A stretch of DNA of 64,000 nt from an uncultured Schlesneria sp. (GTDB lineage: Bacteria; Planctomycetota; Planctomycetia; Planctomycetales; Planctomycetaceae), in assembly GCA_903904835.1 (NCBI GenBank), contig CAIVEI010000021.1:1-64000 (forward strand), given 5' to 3'. A program made the position numbers and the translations under genes. This document shows, piece by piece, positions 47,953 to 55,145 of the stretch; the stretch's first letter is position 1, and each line of letters starts with the position of its first letter. The notes below the pieces were generated by a model, which was not told where the DNA came from, searched no databases, and saw nothing but the letters and a program-made list of their open reading frames with translations.

Positions 47953-48494
47953 TTATAACGCTGGCTTCAATAGGGCCCACAACTCGCCATTGTGCCGTCG
48001 GCCATGCAGAAGAATTCGCTCGCGTAGAATTCCTTCTCGAATGGCACCGACCTTTGCCGCCACTCGCTGACTCGCAGCATTTTCTTCAGAAACGACGATT
48101 TCAATGCGATGCAATCCATATTTTCCTCAAAAGCCCATTGGCAAAGCTGCCGCGTGGCCGATGTAGCGACGCCGTTTCTCGTTGCAGAAGTCCGCACGCA
48201 ATACCCGAGTTCACCGACCCCATTGCGCCGATCGATTCGATGTATCCCACAAGCTCCAAGCAACTTTCCCTCGTCGTTCACGACAACGAAGCTCCACTCC
48301 TGATTGGTTTCCCAGGCACTCGGACGGCTTTCGACCCATGCGATCACATCATTTCGTGAATACGCATCGTGACACCAGGACATCCAGTGCGAGAGTTCTA
48401 CTTTGGATTCCATCACGGCATCATAAATGGCATCAACATCGTCTGGTTGGTAACGCCGAATCCGAACCGAATTTTCAGTGGCCGTACCATTCAT
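47953..48494 (-). pseudogene. Frameshifted RimJ/RimL-type GNAT acetyltransferase
   Basis: The N-terminal part reads RIRRYQPDDVDAIYDAV and reaches the acetyl-CoA region RNGVATSATRQLCQWAFEE in one frame. At an A-run near 48118-48127 the frame shifts. The other frame continues the family perfectly as YGLHRIEIVVSEENAASQRV, ending GELWALLKP and a stop at 47953. A one-frame reading instead runs to 47967 with unrelated residues. It is either a recent pseudogene or a homopolymer sequencing error. It lies inside the tRNA-like array on the same strand. The start is placed at ATG 48494, within a frame open to 48539. Confidence 0.75.
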
Positions 48495-48522
48495 GATAGA
48501 TGTCCTTTTCGCCCACAAATTA

Positions 48523-48620
48523 GGTGAGAAAGCCGTCACAGTCGGTGCGTGAGCAACTGCCGTTCAAGACCCCGAGGAGTTTTGGCAACACTGACACTGT
48601 CAAGTTCCTCAAGCATGGAA
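48523..48620 (+). repeat. Structured interspersed repeat, copy 3
   Basis: This copy begins GAGAAAGCCGTCACAGTCGG, shared with copy 4 near 49401. It ends with CTGTCAAGTTCCTCAAG. The first hairpin is lost, and GAGGAGTTT/AAGTTCCTC is imperfect. Confidence 0.55.
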
Positions 48621-48810
48621 CTATGCCCTCCAGAAATCTGGCGAGTGTCGTCCGGTTGGACCCCAATACCCTTTTCAAATCAAAATAGCCGGTCCAAGTG
48701 TCGCACTTGGCGGTCGGAGCTTATGAAACTCCGCTGAGCGCTGGCCCACCGGCGTCAATCGTTTACAGTTGCAAACCAGGATGTTGCCAGCCTGATGAAA
48801 AATCATGAAA

Positions 48811-48884
48811 TGCGGGGGCAGGAATCGAACCTGCGGACTCGTGGGTCAAAGCCACGGATTTCTACCAGCAGAAACTACCCCGCA
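48811..48884 (-). tRNA. tRNA-Gln (TTG)
   Basis: Acceptor TGCGGGG/CCCCGCA is fully paired. The weak D-arm is GTTT...AAAT with GG in the loop. The anticodon arm is CGTGG-CTTTGAC-CCACG with anticodon TTG, and the T-arm is GCAGG-TTCGATT-CCTGC. U1-A72 agrees with glutamine tRNAs. The base after the acceptor is T and no CCA is encoded. The thin D-stem leaves doubt about function. Confidence 0.78.
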
Positions 48885-48891
48885 ACGGGAG

Positions 48892-48965
48892 AATGAAGAG
48901 TGGGATCCGAACCCACGTTACCGTCTTATGGGCGCGTGTTTTCGCTGCTAAACTACGCGTACCAT
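48892..48965 (-). tRNA. Degenerate tRNA with CAT-like anticodon
   Basis: A perfect T-arm (GTGGG-TTCGGAT-CCCAC) and a D-arm-like region are present. The anticodon arm around CCCATAA cannot form five pairs and has C at position 33. The 3' acceptor strand TCTTCAT has no 5' complement. It is probably a decayed tRNA-Met/Ile2 or a tRNA mimic. Confidence 0.45.
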
Positions 48966-48993
48966 CAAATTGAAGAATGCAGGATGTTCACGC

Positions 48994-49206
48994 ATGTGGC
49001 GAATGATCAATTTCATTTCGATTGGTGCTTTTCTATTCGTGTTGATTGCGATCGAAGTTGTCCGCTCCATCGTTCATCGGTATCGCGAGAAGCGGTATGG
49101 AATCGGTGGTGGTACTCAGGATATTGCCATGTGGGGGTCGCTTCTGGCCTGCCTGCTGCTCGTTCTTGGTGCCATTTCAGGCATTCTCTGTTGGCTCGGG
49201 TTTTGA
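48994..49206 (+). CDS. Possible small membrane protein inside the array
   Basis: A ~70-residue frame on the opposite strand to the tRNAs. It has two hydrophobic helices (about 3-20 and 43-68) joined by an Arg/Tyr/Gly-rich loop. This alternation of two clean helices is more orderly than chance. Starts are possible at 48970, 48994 or 49003. No ribosome site is convincing. If real, it could be a short membrane protein of toxin-like size, but no family is recognised. Confidence 0.4.
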   Translation: MWRMINFISIGAFLFVLIAIEVVRSIVHRYREKRYGIGGGTQDIAMWGSLLACLLLVLGAISGILCWLGF

Positions 49207-49294
49207 ATTGAGACCAGAGGCAATGGAACCGTCACTTGCTCAGGTAAGAACTGAGTGTGCCGCCACCAATAACTTGATCCCGCCTTCTTTCAAT

Positions 49295-49365
49295 AGGCCT
49301 GGGCGGAGTCGAACCGCCATCTGGCCCTTATAAGGAGCCTGCTCTTACCGTTGAGCGACAGGCCC
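49295..49365 (-). tRNA. tRNA-Ile (TAT)
   Basis: GGGCCTG pairs with CAGGCCT (one G-T). The D-arm is GCTC...GAGC, the anticodon arm GGCTC-CTTATAA-GGGCC with anticodon TAT, and the T-arm GCGG-TTCGACT-CCGC. All arms are paired. A TAT anticodon reading AUA directly is rare in bacteria, which normally use a lysidine-modified CAT tRNA. No CCA is encoded. Confidence 0.75.
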
Positions 49366-49397
49366 GCAGCCTATAGCGAGAGAGTCGTATTGAGTGA

Positions 49398-49494
49398 CGA
49401 GAAAGCCGCCATAGTCGGTTCGCCAGGAGCTTCCGCTCCATGACCCCAAGTAACTTTGACAAAACTTACAGCGTCAAGTTCCTCAAGACCGGAG
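49398..49494 (+). repeat. Structured interspersed repeat, copy 4
   Basis: This copy contains GGAGC-TTCC-GCTCC as a perfect hairpin and ends GTCAAGTTCCTCAAGA. It aligns to copies near 490, 13930 and 48545 without gaps. It lies between tRNA-Ile(TAT) and tRNA-Lys. Confidence 0.6.
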
Positions 49495-49562
49495 ACGAAT
49501 GGAAATTCTCTCCGTCTACTTTCTACTTTCTCCCATCTACTCTCTCTGCGGCGAAGCCGCAG

Positions 49563-49634
49563 TGGGGTCGGGGGGATTCGAACCCCCGCCGGGCAGATTA
49601 AAAATCTGCTGTGCTGCCGTTACACCACGACCCC
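49563..49634 (-). tRNA. tRNA-Lys (TTT)
   Basis: The cloverleaf is complete. Acceptor is GGGGTCG/CGACCCC and the D-arm GTG...CAC has GG in its loop. The anticodon arm is GCAGA-TTTTTAA-TCTGC with anticodon TTT, and the T-arm is GGGGG-TTCGAAT-CCCCC with discriminator A. CCA is not encoded. This is the best-formed tRNA in the array. Confidence 0.92.
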
Positions 49635-49744
49635 GGATGAGGACGTGGCTCCGTTTGTCTGATTCTTCTTGTTCCACAGTTTTCTCCTTTTCAAATCGCC
49701 CGGAATTGTCGGTTGTTTTATGAATCAACGTCGGAAAACCACAT

Positions 49745-49810
49745 GTTTCAGCGCCGGCGGCTTTCGTGTTCGGCTGAAACAGAATATGCGAGGAGGTTGG
49801 AAGCCTCCTC
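49745..49810. repeat. Two consecutive hairpins between tRNAs
   Basis: GTTTCAGC (from about 49746) pairs with GCTGAAAC (to about 49780). GAGGAGG-TTGGAAG-CCTCCTC follows at 49790-49810, another member of the GGAGGCT/AGCCTCC palindrome family. Confidence 0.5.
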
Positions 49811-49825
49811 TATAAAGACTGACAA

Positions 49826-49897
49826 TCGCTTTGGGTGGAGTTGAACCACCTCTGTCGCCTTATCAGAACGACGTGCTTCCGTTACACCACCAGGCGA
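49826..49897 (-). tRNA. tRNA-Ile (GAT)-like, imperfect acceptor
   Basis: The anticodon loop CTGATAA is the canonical Ile(GAT) loop on a TCGTT/GGCGA stem with two wobbles. The T-arm GGTGG-TTCAACT-CCACC is perfect. The acceptor strands TCGCCTG and CAAAGCGA match only in part. The gene is decaying or produces a structured mimic. Confidence 0.55.
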
Positions 49898-49899
49898 AG

Positions 49900-49971
49900 T
49901 CGGGATGGTCAGAATCGAACTGACTTTCTCGTGTGCCCAAGACACGCGGGCGACCGGTGCCCCTCACCCCG
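49900..49971 (-). tRNA. tRNA-Pro (TGG)
   Basis: Acceptor CGGGGTG/CATCCCG with discriminator A is typical of proline tRNA. The anticodon arm CGTGT-CTTGGGC-ACACG has anticodon TGG. The T-arm GTCAG-TTCGATT-CTGAC is perfect. The D-arm GGGC...GCCC is short, and bases 8-9 (AG) are not the usual TA. Confidence 0.8.
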
Positions 49972-50004
49972 AACTTGACAGTGACTAAACCGCCGACGTC
50001 GCCA

Positions 50005-50075
50005 ACATGATTCGAACCCAGCCCATTAGGTGCTGGTTTCAGCTCGTTGCCTACGACTCGGTTTTAAACACTTTG
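50005..50075 (-). tRNA. Degenerate tRNA-like segment
   Basis: The minus strand has a GGGTTCGAATC T-loop without a proper stem. A strong CCAGC-A-CC-TAAT-GG-GCTGG hairpin with one bulged A precedes it, a layout like the bulged hairpins at 47378-47873. No acceptor stem is formed. Confidence 0.35.
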
Positions 50076-50115
50076 ACTTCGAAACAGCTTCAAGATCGTT
50101 GTCGACGACAAACGA

Positions 50116-50151
50116 AAAAGCCCGGAGTCATTCGTGTGACACCGGGCTTTT
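50116..50151 (-). terminator. Bidirectional intrinsic terminator
   Basis: AAAAGCCCGG (50116-50125) pairs with CCGGGCTTTT (50142-50151). The minus strand continues into CTTTTTCG and the plus strand into CTTTTG. It separates the array from the small minus-strand frame at 50180-50389. Confidence 0.75.
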
Positions 50152-50179
50152 GAAAGCTTGCGGAGGCGTAAAGCCGATG

Positions 50180-50389
50180 TCACGAGCGCAGGGGATACGG
50201 CGGTTGCACGCATTTGAAGCCGATGTTCCCTGAATACTGCGGGCTTACCGTCTGAATTACTGAAGACGGTCCGACAAGATCCTGCTGAATCTGGGGGCGC
50301 ACGGGTTGTGTCGCGAAGGCGTTCGCCGGTACGGCAAACCGTTTCGTATCGCTCTGCCCGCAATCGGATATCGGCTGTGACAACATCAT
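50180..50389 (-). CDS. Possible small protein ending before the terminator
   Basis: A 69-residue frame whose stop lies 28 bases before a good terminator. That spacing is the main support. The C-terminal SGNIGFKCVQPP resembles the last strand of formylglycine-generating-enzyme-like proteins, which usually end near GFRCV. It may be a remnant of such a gene or a short unrelated protein. No strong ribosome site is visible. Confidence 0.3.
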   Translation of the reverse strand: MMLSQPISDCGQSDTKRFAVPANAFATQPVRPQIQQDLVGPSSVIQTVSPQYSGNIGFKCVQPPYPLRS

Positions 50390-50748
50390 TTTCCGCGAAG
50401 CCTTTGAAGTTCATTCTTCCTGAAACTTGTGTGGTCGTCGACGATGAAGTTCATCGTCGTTGCGTATATGACGCGCGAGTTCAGAACAAGGTTCGCAGGA
50501 AATTCCAAATAAATGCAGAGAAGAATTTGGCGAGACTACGGGGTAGAAGTGGAGCGTTTATGGAGGCTTCTAATCCTTGCAATTAACACCGTCGACTCGT
50601 GTCTCAACTGGTCGATGCAGTCATTTTTTGGAAACGGAAAACACCGGACCATTTCTTGTTGGATCGACGTTCGCGATCGCTTCACGAAATCATGATTCGG
50701 CGAGAAGCTGACACATGAAAGGCTGACGACTTCCTTGATCTACCGAAT
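50390..50748. other. Intergenic region
   Basis: A 359-base gap. Short frames here are in both strands and show no recognisable sequence. No hairpin or repeat stands out. Confidence 0.45.
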
Positions 50749-51321
50749 TTATAGAGCGGATTCTTCGATCGGCGAGACACGGTACATGGTGCGTGTGACT
50801 CGAAAACCCAGGCTGCGATAGAGTTCCACTGCGGTGACGTTCGAGGCTGTCACTTCGAGAACGACTCGCATGACTCGGGCACTCAAAAAACCCTCCAGCG
50901 ATTTCATGACGAGCGCGCGACCGAGACCCAATCCTCGATGCTCGGGAATGACCCCAATATTCTGAATCGATCCAAATTGATCAGAAGCACCGATCCCTTG
51001 AATGGTTCCGCAATCCTGGGGAAGCTCCACTCGTCCAACGCCGACCCGGCAGACGAGCCATGTTGCTGGACCGAGAAAAGTCTCTTGGCTGGCGATGTCG
51101 GACATCAGTCTCAGGCAGCCATAGTATTCACCGAGACAGGAAAATACTTCGGCATCCAGTTCGTCGCGGAAACTCCGATATTTGGTCAATGCGTGGCGTT
51201 CGATATCCGATTCGTTCCATTCGCGCCAAATGTAACCCTCGGGCAATATCGCGGACGCAACGGGAGTTTCGTCCAGCCGGATCTCCATTCGATAACGTTT
51301 GAAAAACTGCTGTTCCACCAT
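50749..51321 (-). CDS. GNAT-family N-acetyltransferase
   Basis: A ~190-residue acetyltransferase. The acetyl-CoA-binding motif is IGVIPEHRGLGLGRALV (about residues 120-137). The later strand NVTAVELYRSLGFRVTRTMY is the typical motif B. The N-terminal ~60 residues are a non-family extension. The ATG at 51321 is preferred to a TTG nine bases upstream. Substrate is unknown. It diverges from the flagellar genes. It is unrelated in sequence to the frameshifted GNAT inside the array. Confidence 0.85.
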   Translation of the reverse strand: MVEQQFFKRYRMEIRLDETPVASAILPEGYIWREWNESDIERHALTKYRSFRDELDAEVFSCLGEYYGCLRLMSDIASQETFLGPATWLVCRVGVGRVELPQDCGTIQGIGASDQFGSIQNIGVIPEHRGLGLGRALVMKSLEGFLSARVMRVVLEVTASNVTAVELYRSLGFRVTRTMYRVSPIEESAL

Positions 51322-51330
51322 GTCACGCAA

Positions 51331-51690
51331 CGATCAAAACTGTTCCTGATAAGTCCTTCATGGATTGACGTCGAGAGGTCGAGGTTCCTACCTCGCCGCG
51401 AAGTCGGTATCGGCATCGACTCAGTGGCTCGGCAACAGCCTCGCCCAATTGGTCGTGGACGACGCTCTTGCTGGGAATATACCCAAATCCGGTAGGAAAG
51501 TCCGCGATCCTGATCTTGTCCAATTTCTCAATCGCGGGTATTCCACCATCGATTCCATGCGGCAGTTTTCGCCGAATCGGGCATCCGCGATGGGATATTG
51601 TCGCAAAAACAAGAAGTCAACGATGGACAGTGGCCGTATTGCACCGACATTTTTCAGTTCAGTTCCACGGGTTTCGTTTTAGTAAATCCT
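51331..51690. other. Divergent intergenic region before flagellar genes
   Basis: About 360 bases between the GNAT gene (minus) and the FliO-FliP gene (plus). The flagellar reading frame is open from 51598, but its first ~30 codons lack coding character. No sigma-28 or sigma-54 promoter is convincing. Confidence 0.5.
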
Positions 51691-53154
51691 ATGAAAACAA
51701 GACGTTTCCCTCTACTGGCAATGGTCATAGCGATCTTTCTCGTCGGGAATTCCGCAGGGCGAGGCGAAGAGGAACTTCCGTCACGGCCGCGCGAGACAAC
51801 CCGTGGCTTGCCACTTCCTTCCCGGACGGGTGGAGTCGAATCAAACGGATCAAATCGAGGCAAAACGATTTCGTCCTCGAATAATCTCTGGACGACGTTC
51901 ATTTCGCTCGGCTTAATTGTCGGGACCATCGTTCTTGTCGGGCGAGGTTTGAAGCGGTACGGAATTCAAGGGACACAAGCACTTCCGATCAGTGCATTGG
52001 AAGTGCTTGGTCGTCAAACGATCGAACCCAAAGTGGCCGTCCATCTTGTCAGGTGTGGTTCTCGAATACTTGTTTTGGGCGTCGGTTCCGACGGAGTTCG
52101 CACGCTCTCTGAAATCGATGATCCCGAGGAAGTTGAGCGATTGACGAATGCGTGCCGAAATCCTTCGAAAGATGAGGCCCGGACGACTCGAAATTCCGCG
52201 CCGGCTAAGACAGCTCAGAAATCGAATTCGTCATTAACAGCAGAACGAGTCTTCATGGCCATGGCGGCTGCGGGGCTTTTCTTGGCGTCAGCCTCGCCTA
52301 TTGATGCTCAAACAAATCGTGTCACACAATCGGCAAAGCGGTCTCAAGAAGCGAATCGGGTCCGGCCTGCGGTTGCTGAAGAACGTCCGAATGAAATTCC
52401 ACTGGCCGGATTCGAGCGTGGAATGCCAATCGCATTCGATCCACAAAATATTGGGTCGCCGCAGCAGTTGGGCGTGGGCTTAAAGATGCTGGCCTTCATG
52501 ACCATTTTCAGTCTGGCCCCGTCGATCCTCATGATGACGACCTGCTTTGTTCGATTCAGCGTGGCTCTTGGCTTGCTTCGCCAGGCCCTGGGAACGCAAC
52601 AAGGACCACCCAATCAGGTTTTGACGGCGATTTGCATGTTCCTCACGTTTCTGATCATGTCACCGGTCTGGCAGAAGAGCTACGACGAAGGGATTCGCCC
52701 CTACACCAATCCGGCAGCAGGCGAACCTGCGATCGATGAATCGACAGCGCTGGCGAGAACGCTTGCCCCTGTTCGGAACTTTATGAGCGAACAGATTGAT
52801 AAGTCGAACAACGGTGACGCGGTCTGGATGTTGCTCGATTTTCAACGACCTGTCACCGGATCATCGTCGGCCGGTTCATGGCAAGAACCGCAAAGCTACG
52901 ATGAAGTGCCGTTCACGGTCCTTGCACCTGCTTATCTACTCAGCGAGTTGAAAGTCGGGTTTCTCATCGGATTTCAATTGTTCCTTCCTTTTCTTGTGAT
53001 CGACCTTGTTGTGGCCATGATCCTGACCAGCCTGGGTCTGACGATGATGCCCCCTTCGATGGTTTCGCTCCCCTTCAAGCTGTTGTTATTTGTGCTGATC
53101 GATGGATGGTTCCTCACTGTGGGAATGTTGCTCGAAAGCGTCAGGATGGCGTAG
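51691..53154 (+). CDS. fliP: FliO-FliP fusion, flagellar export gate
   Basis: A ~487-residue protein. The first part has a signal (1-22), a single membrane helix (about 66-84) and a FliO-like cytoplasmic segment ([13 protein letters not shown]... to about 150). A linker leads to [18 protein letters not shown] (about 189-206), which looks like the native FliP signal peptide. The FliP core follows, with [30 protein letters not shown] and [19 protein letters not shown]. FliP builds the export gate with FliQ and FliR. An internal ATG at 52256 could also make FliP alone. fliQ starts 38 bases after. Confidence 0.9.
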   Translation: MKTRRFPLLAMVIAIFLVGNSAGRGEEELPSRPRETTRGLPLPSRTGGVESNGSNRGKTISSSNNLWTTFISLGLIVGTIVLVGRGLKRYGIQGTQALPISALEVLGRQTIEPKVAVHLVRCGSRILVLGVGSDGVRTLSEIDDPEEVERLTNACRNPSKDEARTTRNSAPAKTAQKSNSSLTAERVFMAMAAAGLFLASASPIDAQTNRVTQSAKRSQEANRVRPAVAEERPNEIPLAGFERGMPIAFDPQNIGSPQQLGVGLKMLAFMTIFSLAPSILMMTTCFVRFSVALGLLRQALGTQQGPPNQVLTAICMFLTFLIMSPVWQKSYDEGIRPYTNPAAGEPAIDESTALARTLAPVRNFMSEQIDKSNNGDAVWMLLDFQRPVTGSSSAGSWQEPQSYDEVPFTVLAPAYLLSELKVGFLIGFQLFLPFLVIDLVVAMILTSLGLTMMPPSMVSLPFKLLLFVLIDGWFLTVGMLLESVRMA

Positions 53155-53192
53155 GGCGTGGAAATGTGCATTGAAGGTTTGAGGATCGCGGC

Positions 53193-53459
53193 ATGACGGC
53201 AGACCTTGCTGTAGAACTTTGTCGATCGGCAGTCGTGCTGGCGCTGACCATCGGTGGCCCCGTACTACTGGCCGCTTTAGCAATCGGTTTAGTGATCGGG
53301 CTGATTCAAGCAATGACCCAATTGCATGATCAGACACTGGCGTTCGTTCCGAAGATGATCGGTATTTCGCTGGTGGTCCTGTATCTGCTTCCGTGGGGGC
53401 TCAGTCGAATGGCGGAATATGCCTCGGACTTAATTCGTGAAATTCCCCATCAATTATGA
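53193..53459 (+). CDS. fliQ: Flagellar export protein FliQ
   Basis: An 88-residue two-helix membrane protein of the export gate. GGPVLLAALAIGLVIGLIQA near residue 24 and the following QLHDQTLAFVPKMIGI are FliQ signatures. TGA at its end overlaps the fliR start (ATGA), so translation is coupled. Confidence 0.95.
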   Translation: MTADLAVELCRSAVVLALTIGGPVLLAALAIGLVIGLIQAMTQLHDQTLAFVPKMIGISLVVLYLLPWGLSRMAEYASDLIREIPHQL

Positions 53460-54310
53460 ATGAACTGCTTGAACAGCTTGCTGCTGATCCCTGGGGACGG
53501 CTGGTGCTTCAACACCTGGCGAGTGGCGGAATACAAGGTTGCTTTTTGTTTCTGCTGGTCGCGGCCCGGCTGGTCGGCGTGTTCATCGTGGCACCTGGCG
53601 GACTTCGAATTCCGATCCCGCTCTCGTTGCGTATCGTGCTCGTGATTTTGTTATCAATGATCATTGCACCGACGCTGCTCGATTCACCCGAACGTGACGT
53701 CGCCGTGACTCAGGTGAACCATACCACGTCGAAGGTTCTTCCTTTACCCGATTCACCAACAGATCTCGCGTGCCTTGTCGCCTGCGAAATTGGTCTGGGT
53801 GCCTTGCTTGGCGTGGGTGTCATCGCCGTGTTCAGCGGATTGTGGCTGGGGGGAGAATGGCTCGATCGATCAAGCGGGCTGTGTCTGGGACGAGTGCTAA
53901 ATCCAGACTGGACTGATGGTGACCCGGCATGTAGCCGTTTGATGCCATTGCTGGCAATTGCCGTCTTTATGCTAATGGAACCGCTGGGTGGTCAATGGCT
54001 GCTGCTCAGATCGCTGGTCGAGTCGTTTGTCTCGATTCCAATCGGTACCGCGTCGTGGTCGACATCGGTGGATTTGCTGAACGGCCTCGTCCAGCATTCG
54101 TTGATTCTTGGCATTCGAATCGCAATACCGTTCGTCGTCACGATGCTGATGCTCGACATCACACTGGCATTTGCCAGTCGCAATACGCCGGTCGCGATCA
54201 GTTCCGCCGCAGCAATTATTCGAGCGGGAGCGGGAATTGCGGTTCTCGCATTAACACTGACGGCGATTCCTGAAGTGATCGCTGCGACCATGGTCTCGCT
54301 ATTTTCCTGA
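53456..54310 (+). CDS. fliR: Flagellar export protein FliR
   Basis: A 284-residue multi-helix membrane protein. It has the FliR order of hydrophobic segments and the ELGLGALLGVG-like stretch (here EIGLGALLGVGVIAVFSGLW near 120). An ~80-residue region after the first helices is more polar than usual. It overlaps fliQ by four bases. No flhB follows; the next gene is on the other strand. Confidence 0.92.
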   Translation: MNELLEQLAADPWGRLVLQHLASGGIQGCFLFLLVAARLVGVFIVAPGGLRIPIPLSLRIVLVILLSMIIAPTLLDSPERDVAVTQVNHTTSKVLPLPDSPTDLACLVACEIGLGALLGVGVIAVFSGLWLGGEWLDRSSGLCLGRVLNPDWTDGDPACSRLMPLLAIAVFMLMEPLGGQWLLLRSLVESFVSIPIGTASWSTSVDLLNGLVQHSLILGIRIAIPFVVTMLMLDITLAFASRNTPVAISSAAAIIRAGAGIAVLALTLTAIPEVIAATMVSLFS

Positions 54311-54327
54311 CCGTTCAAGTCGACAGG

Positions 54328-55110
54328 TCAGTTACGTCTCCCATCGAACTGTCGAAAGAATTGGATCCGGTCGTGTCTGTCGACGAGATCATTCGCCCGT
54401 TTCACGGAACACATTGCAGAAGCCTTTTCAAAACAACGAATCGCCCGCTTTAAGCACGCCCGTTCGGCACGTTGGCGTTGCAGTCGGCCAAATAAGGCGG
54501 ACATATTCAAAAGATCGTTTCCCATTCCACGAAGGTCCCGGGACTGCTGATGACGACGATAGGCAGAAAACAGTGTCATTATCCCTTCTTGAGGCGACGT
54601 TAATTCCGACTGAACCAGACCCAACGTGGCGATCAAGTCGCCATCCCGGACTTCGTCAGCGACATCGCCACTCATTTCAATGGCAGCCATCAAAAGGGAT
54701 TCGGAAGTTTGATAAGACTCGTTCGCCAATGCATCATTGGCCATTGCCAGTAGTTCTTCAGGTCCCGCGTCTTCGAGAAGAAGAGTCGCTCGCCATTGGA
54801 AGCGGCGTGCGAGATCGAGATCACCGACTTCGCGATAAATTGCTGCAAGATTATGACACACGACGCCAATCGCCTGCCGGTTATCACCGTCGAGAATCGG
54901 AGTGAAAATCGAAATCGCCTCAAAATATCGTTCTTGATGAGACAGGCAGACGCCGTAGGCGATTCGGCTTGCTGGTGAAGTGTCCAGCAAGATTGCCTGG
55001 TGAAATAACTCGTCGGCTCCCTTCCAGTCACGGTTTTTTGACGAACGCTCGGCGTCGATGATGAGTTCTGAGACTCGTTCACTGTCACCAGAGGGTTCGG
55101 GTTTCTTCAT
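54328..55110 (-). CDS. TPR-repeat protein
   Basis: A 260-residue helical protein. TPR-like pairs are visible at NRDWKGADELFHQAILLD (about 25-42), ERYFEAISIFTPILD, YREVGDLDLARRFQWRATLL and later LLNMSALFGRLQRQRAERA. There is no signal peptide or enzyme domain. It lies 35 bases after the aldolase-cupin gene on the same strand and converges on fliR. It probably acts as a scaffold; partners are unknown. Confidence 0.75.
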   Translation of the reverse strand: MKKPEPSGDSERVSELIIDAERSSKNRDWKGADELFHQAILLDTSPASRIAYGVCLSHQERYFEAISIFTPILDGDNRQAIGVVCHNLAAIYREVGDLDLARRFQWRATLLLEDAGPEELLAMANDALANESYQTSESLLMAAIEMSGDVADEVRDGDLIATLGLVQSELTSPQEGIMTLFSAYRRHQQSRDLRGMGNDLLNMSALFGRLQRQRAERACLKRAIRCFEKASAMCSVKRANDLVDRHDRIQFFRQFDGRRN

Positions 55111-55145
55111 GATTGGCTTTTTTCGAGTCGCGACGCGATTTCATC

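Noticed and set aside
47378-49971. Prophage or integrative element carrying tRNAs
   Set aside because: No integrase, structural gene or attachment-site duplication is visible, and flanking genes are ordinary chromosomal ones.
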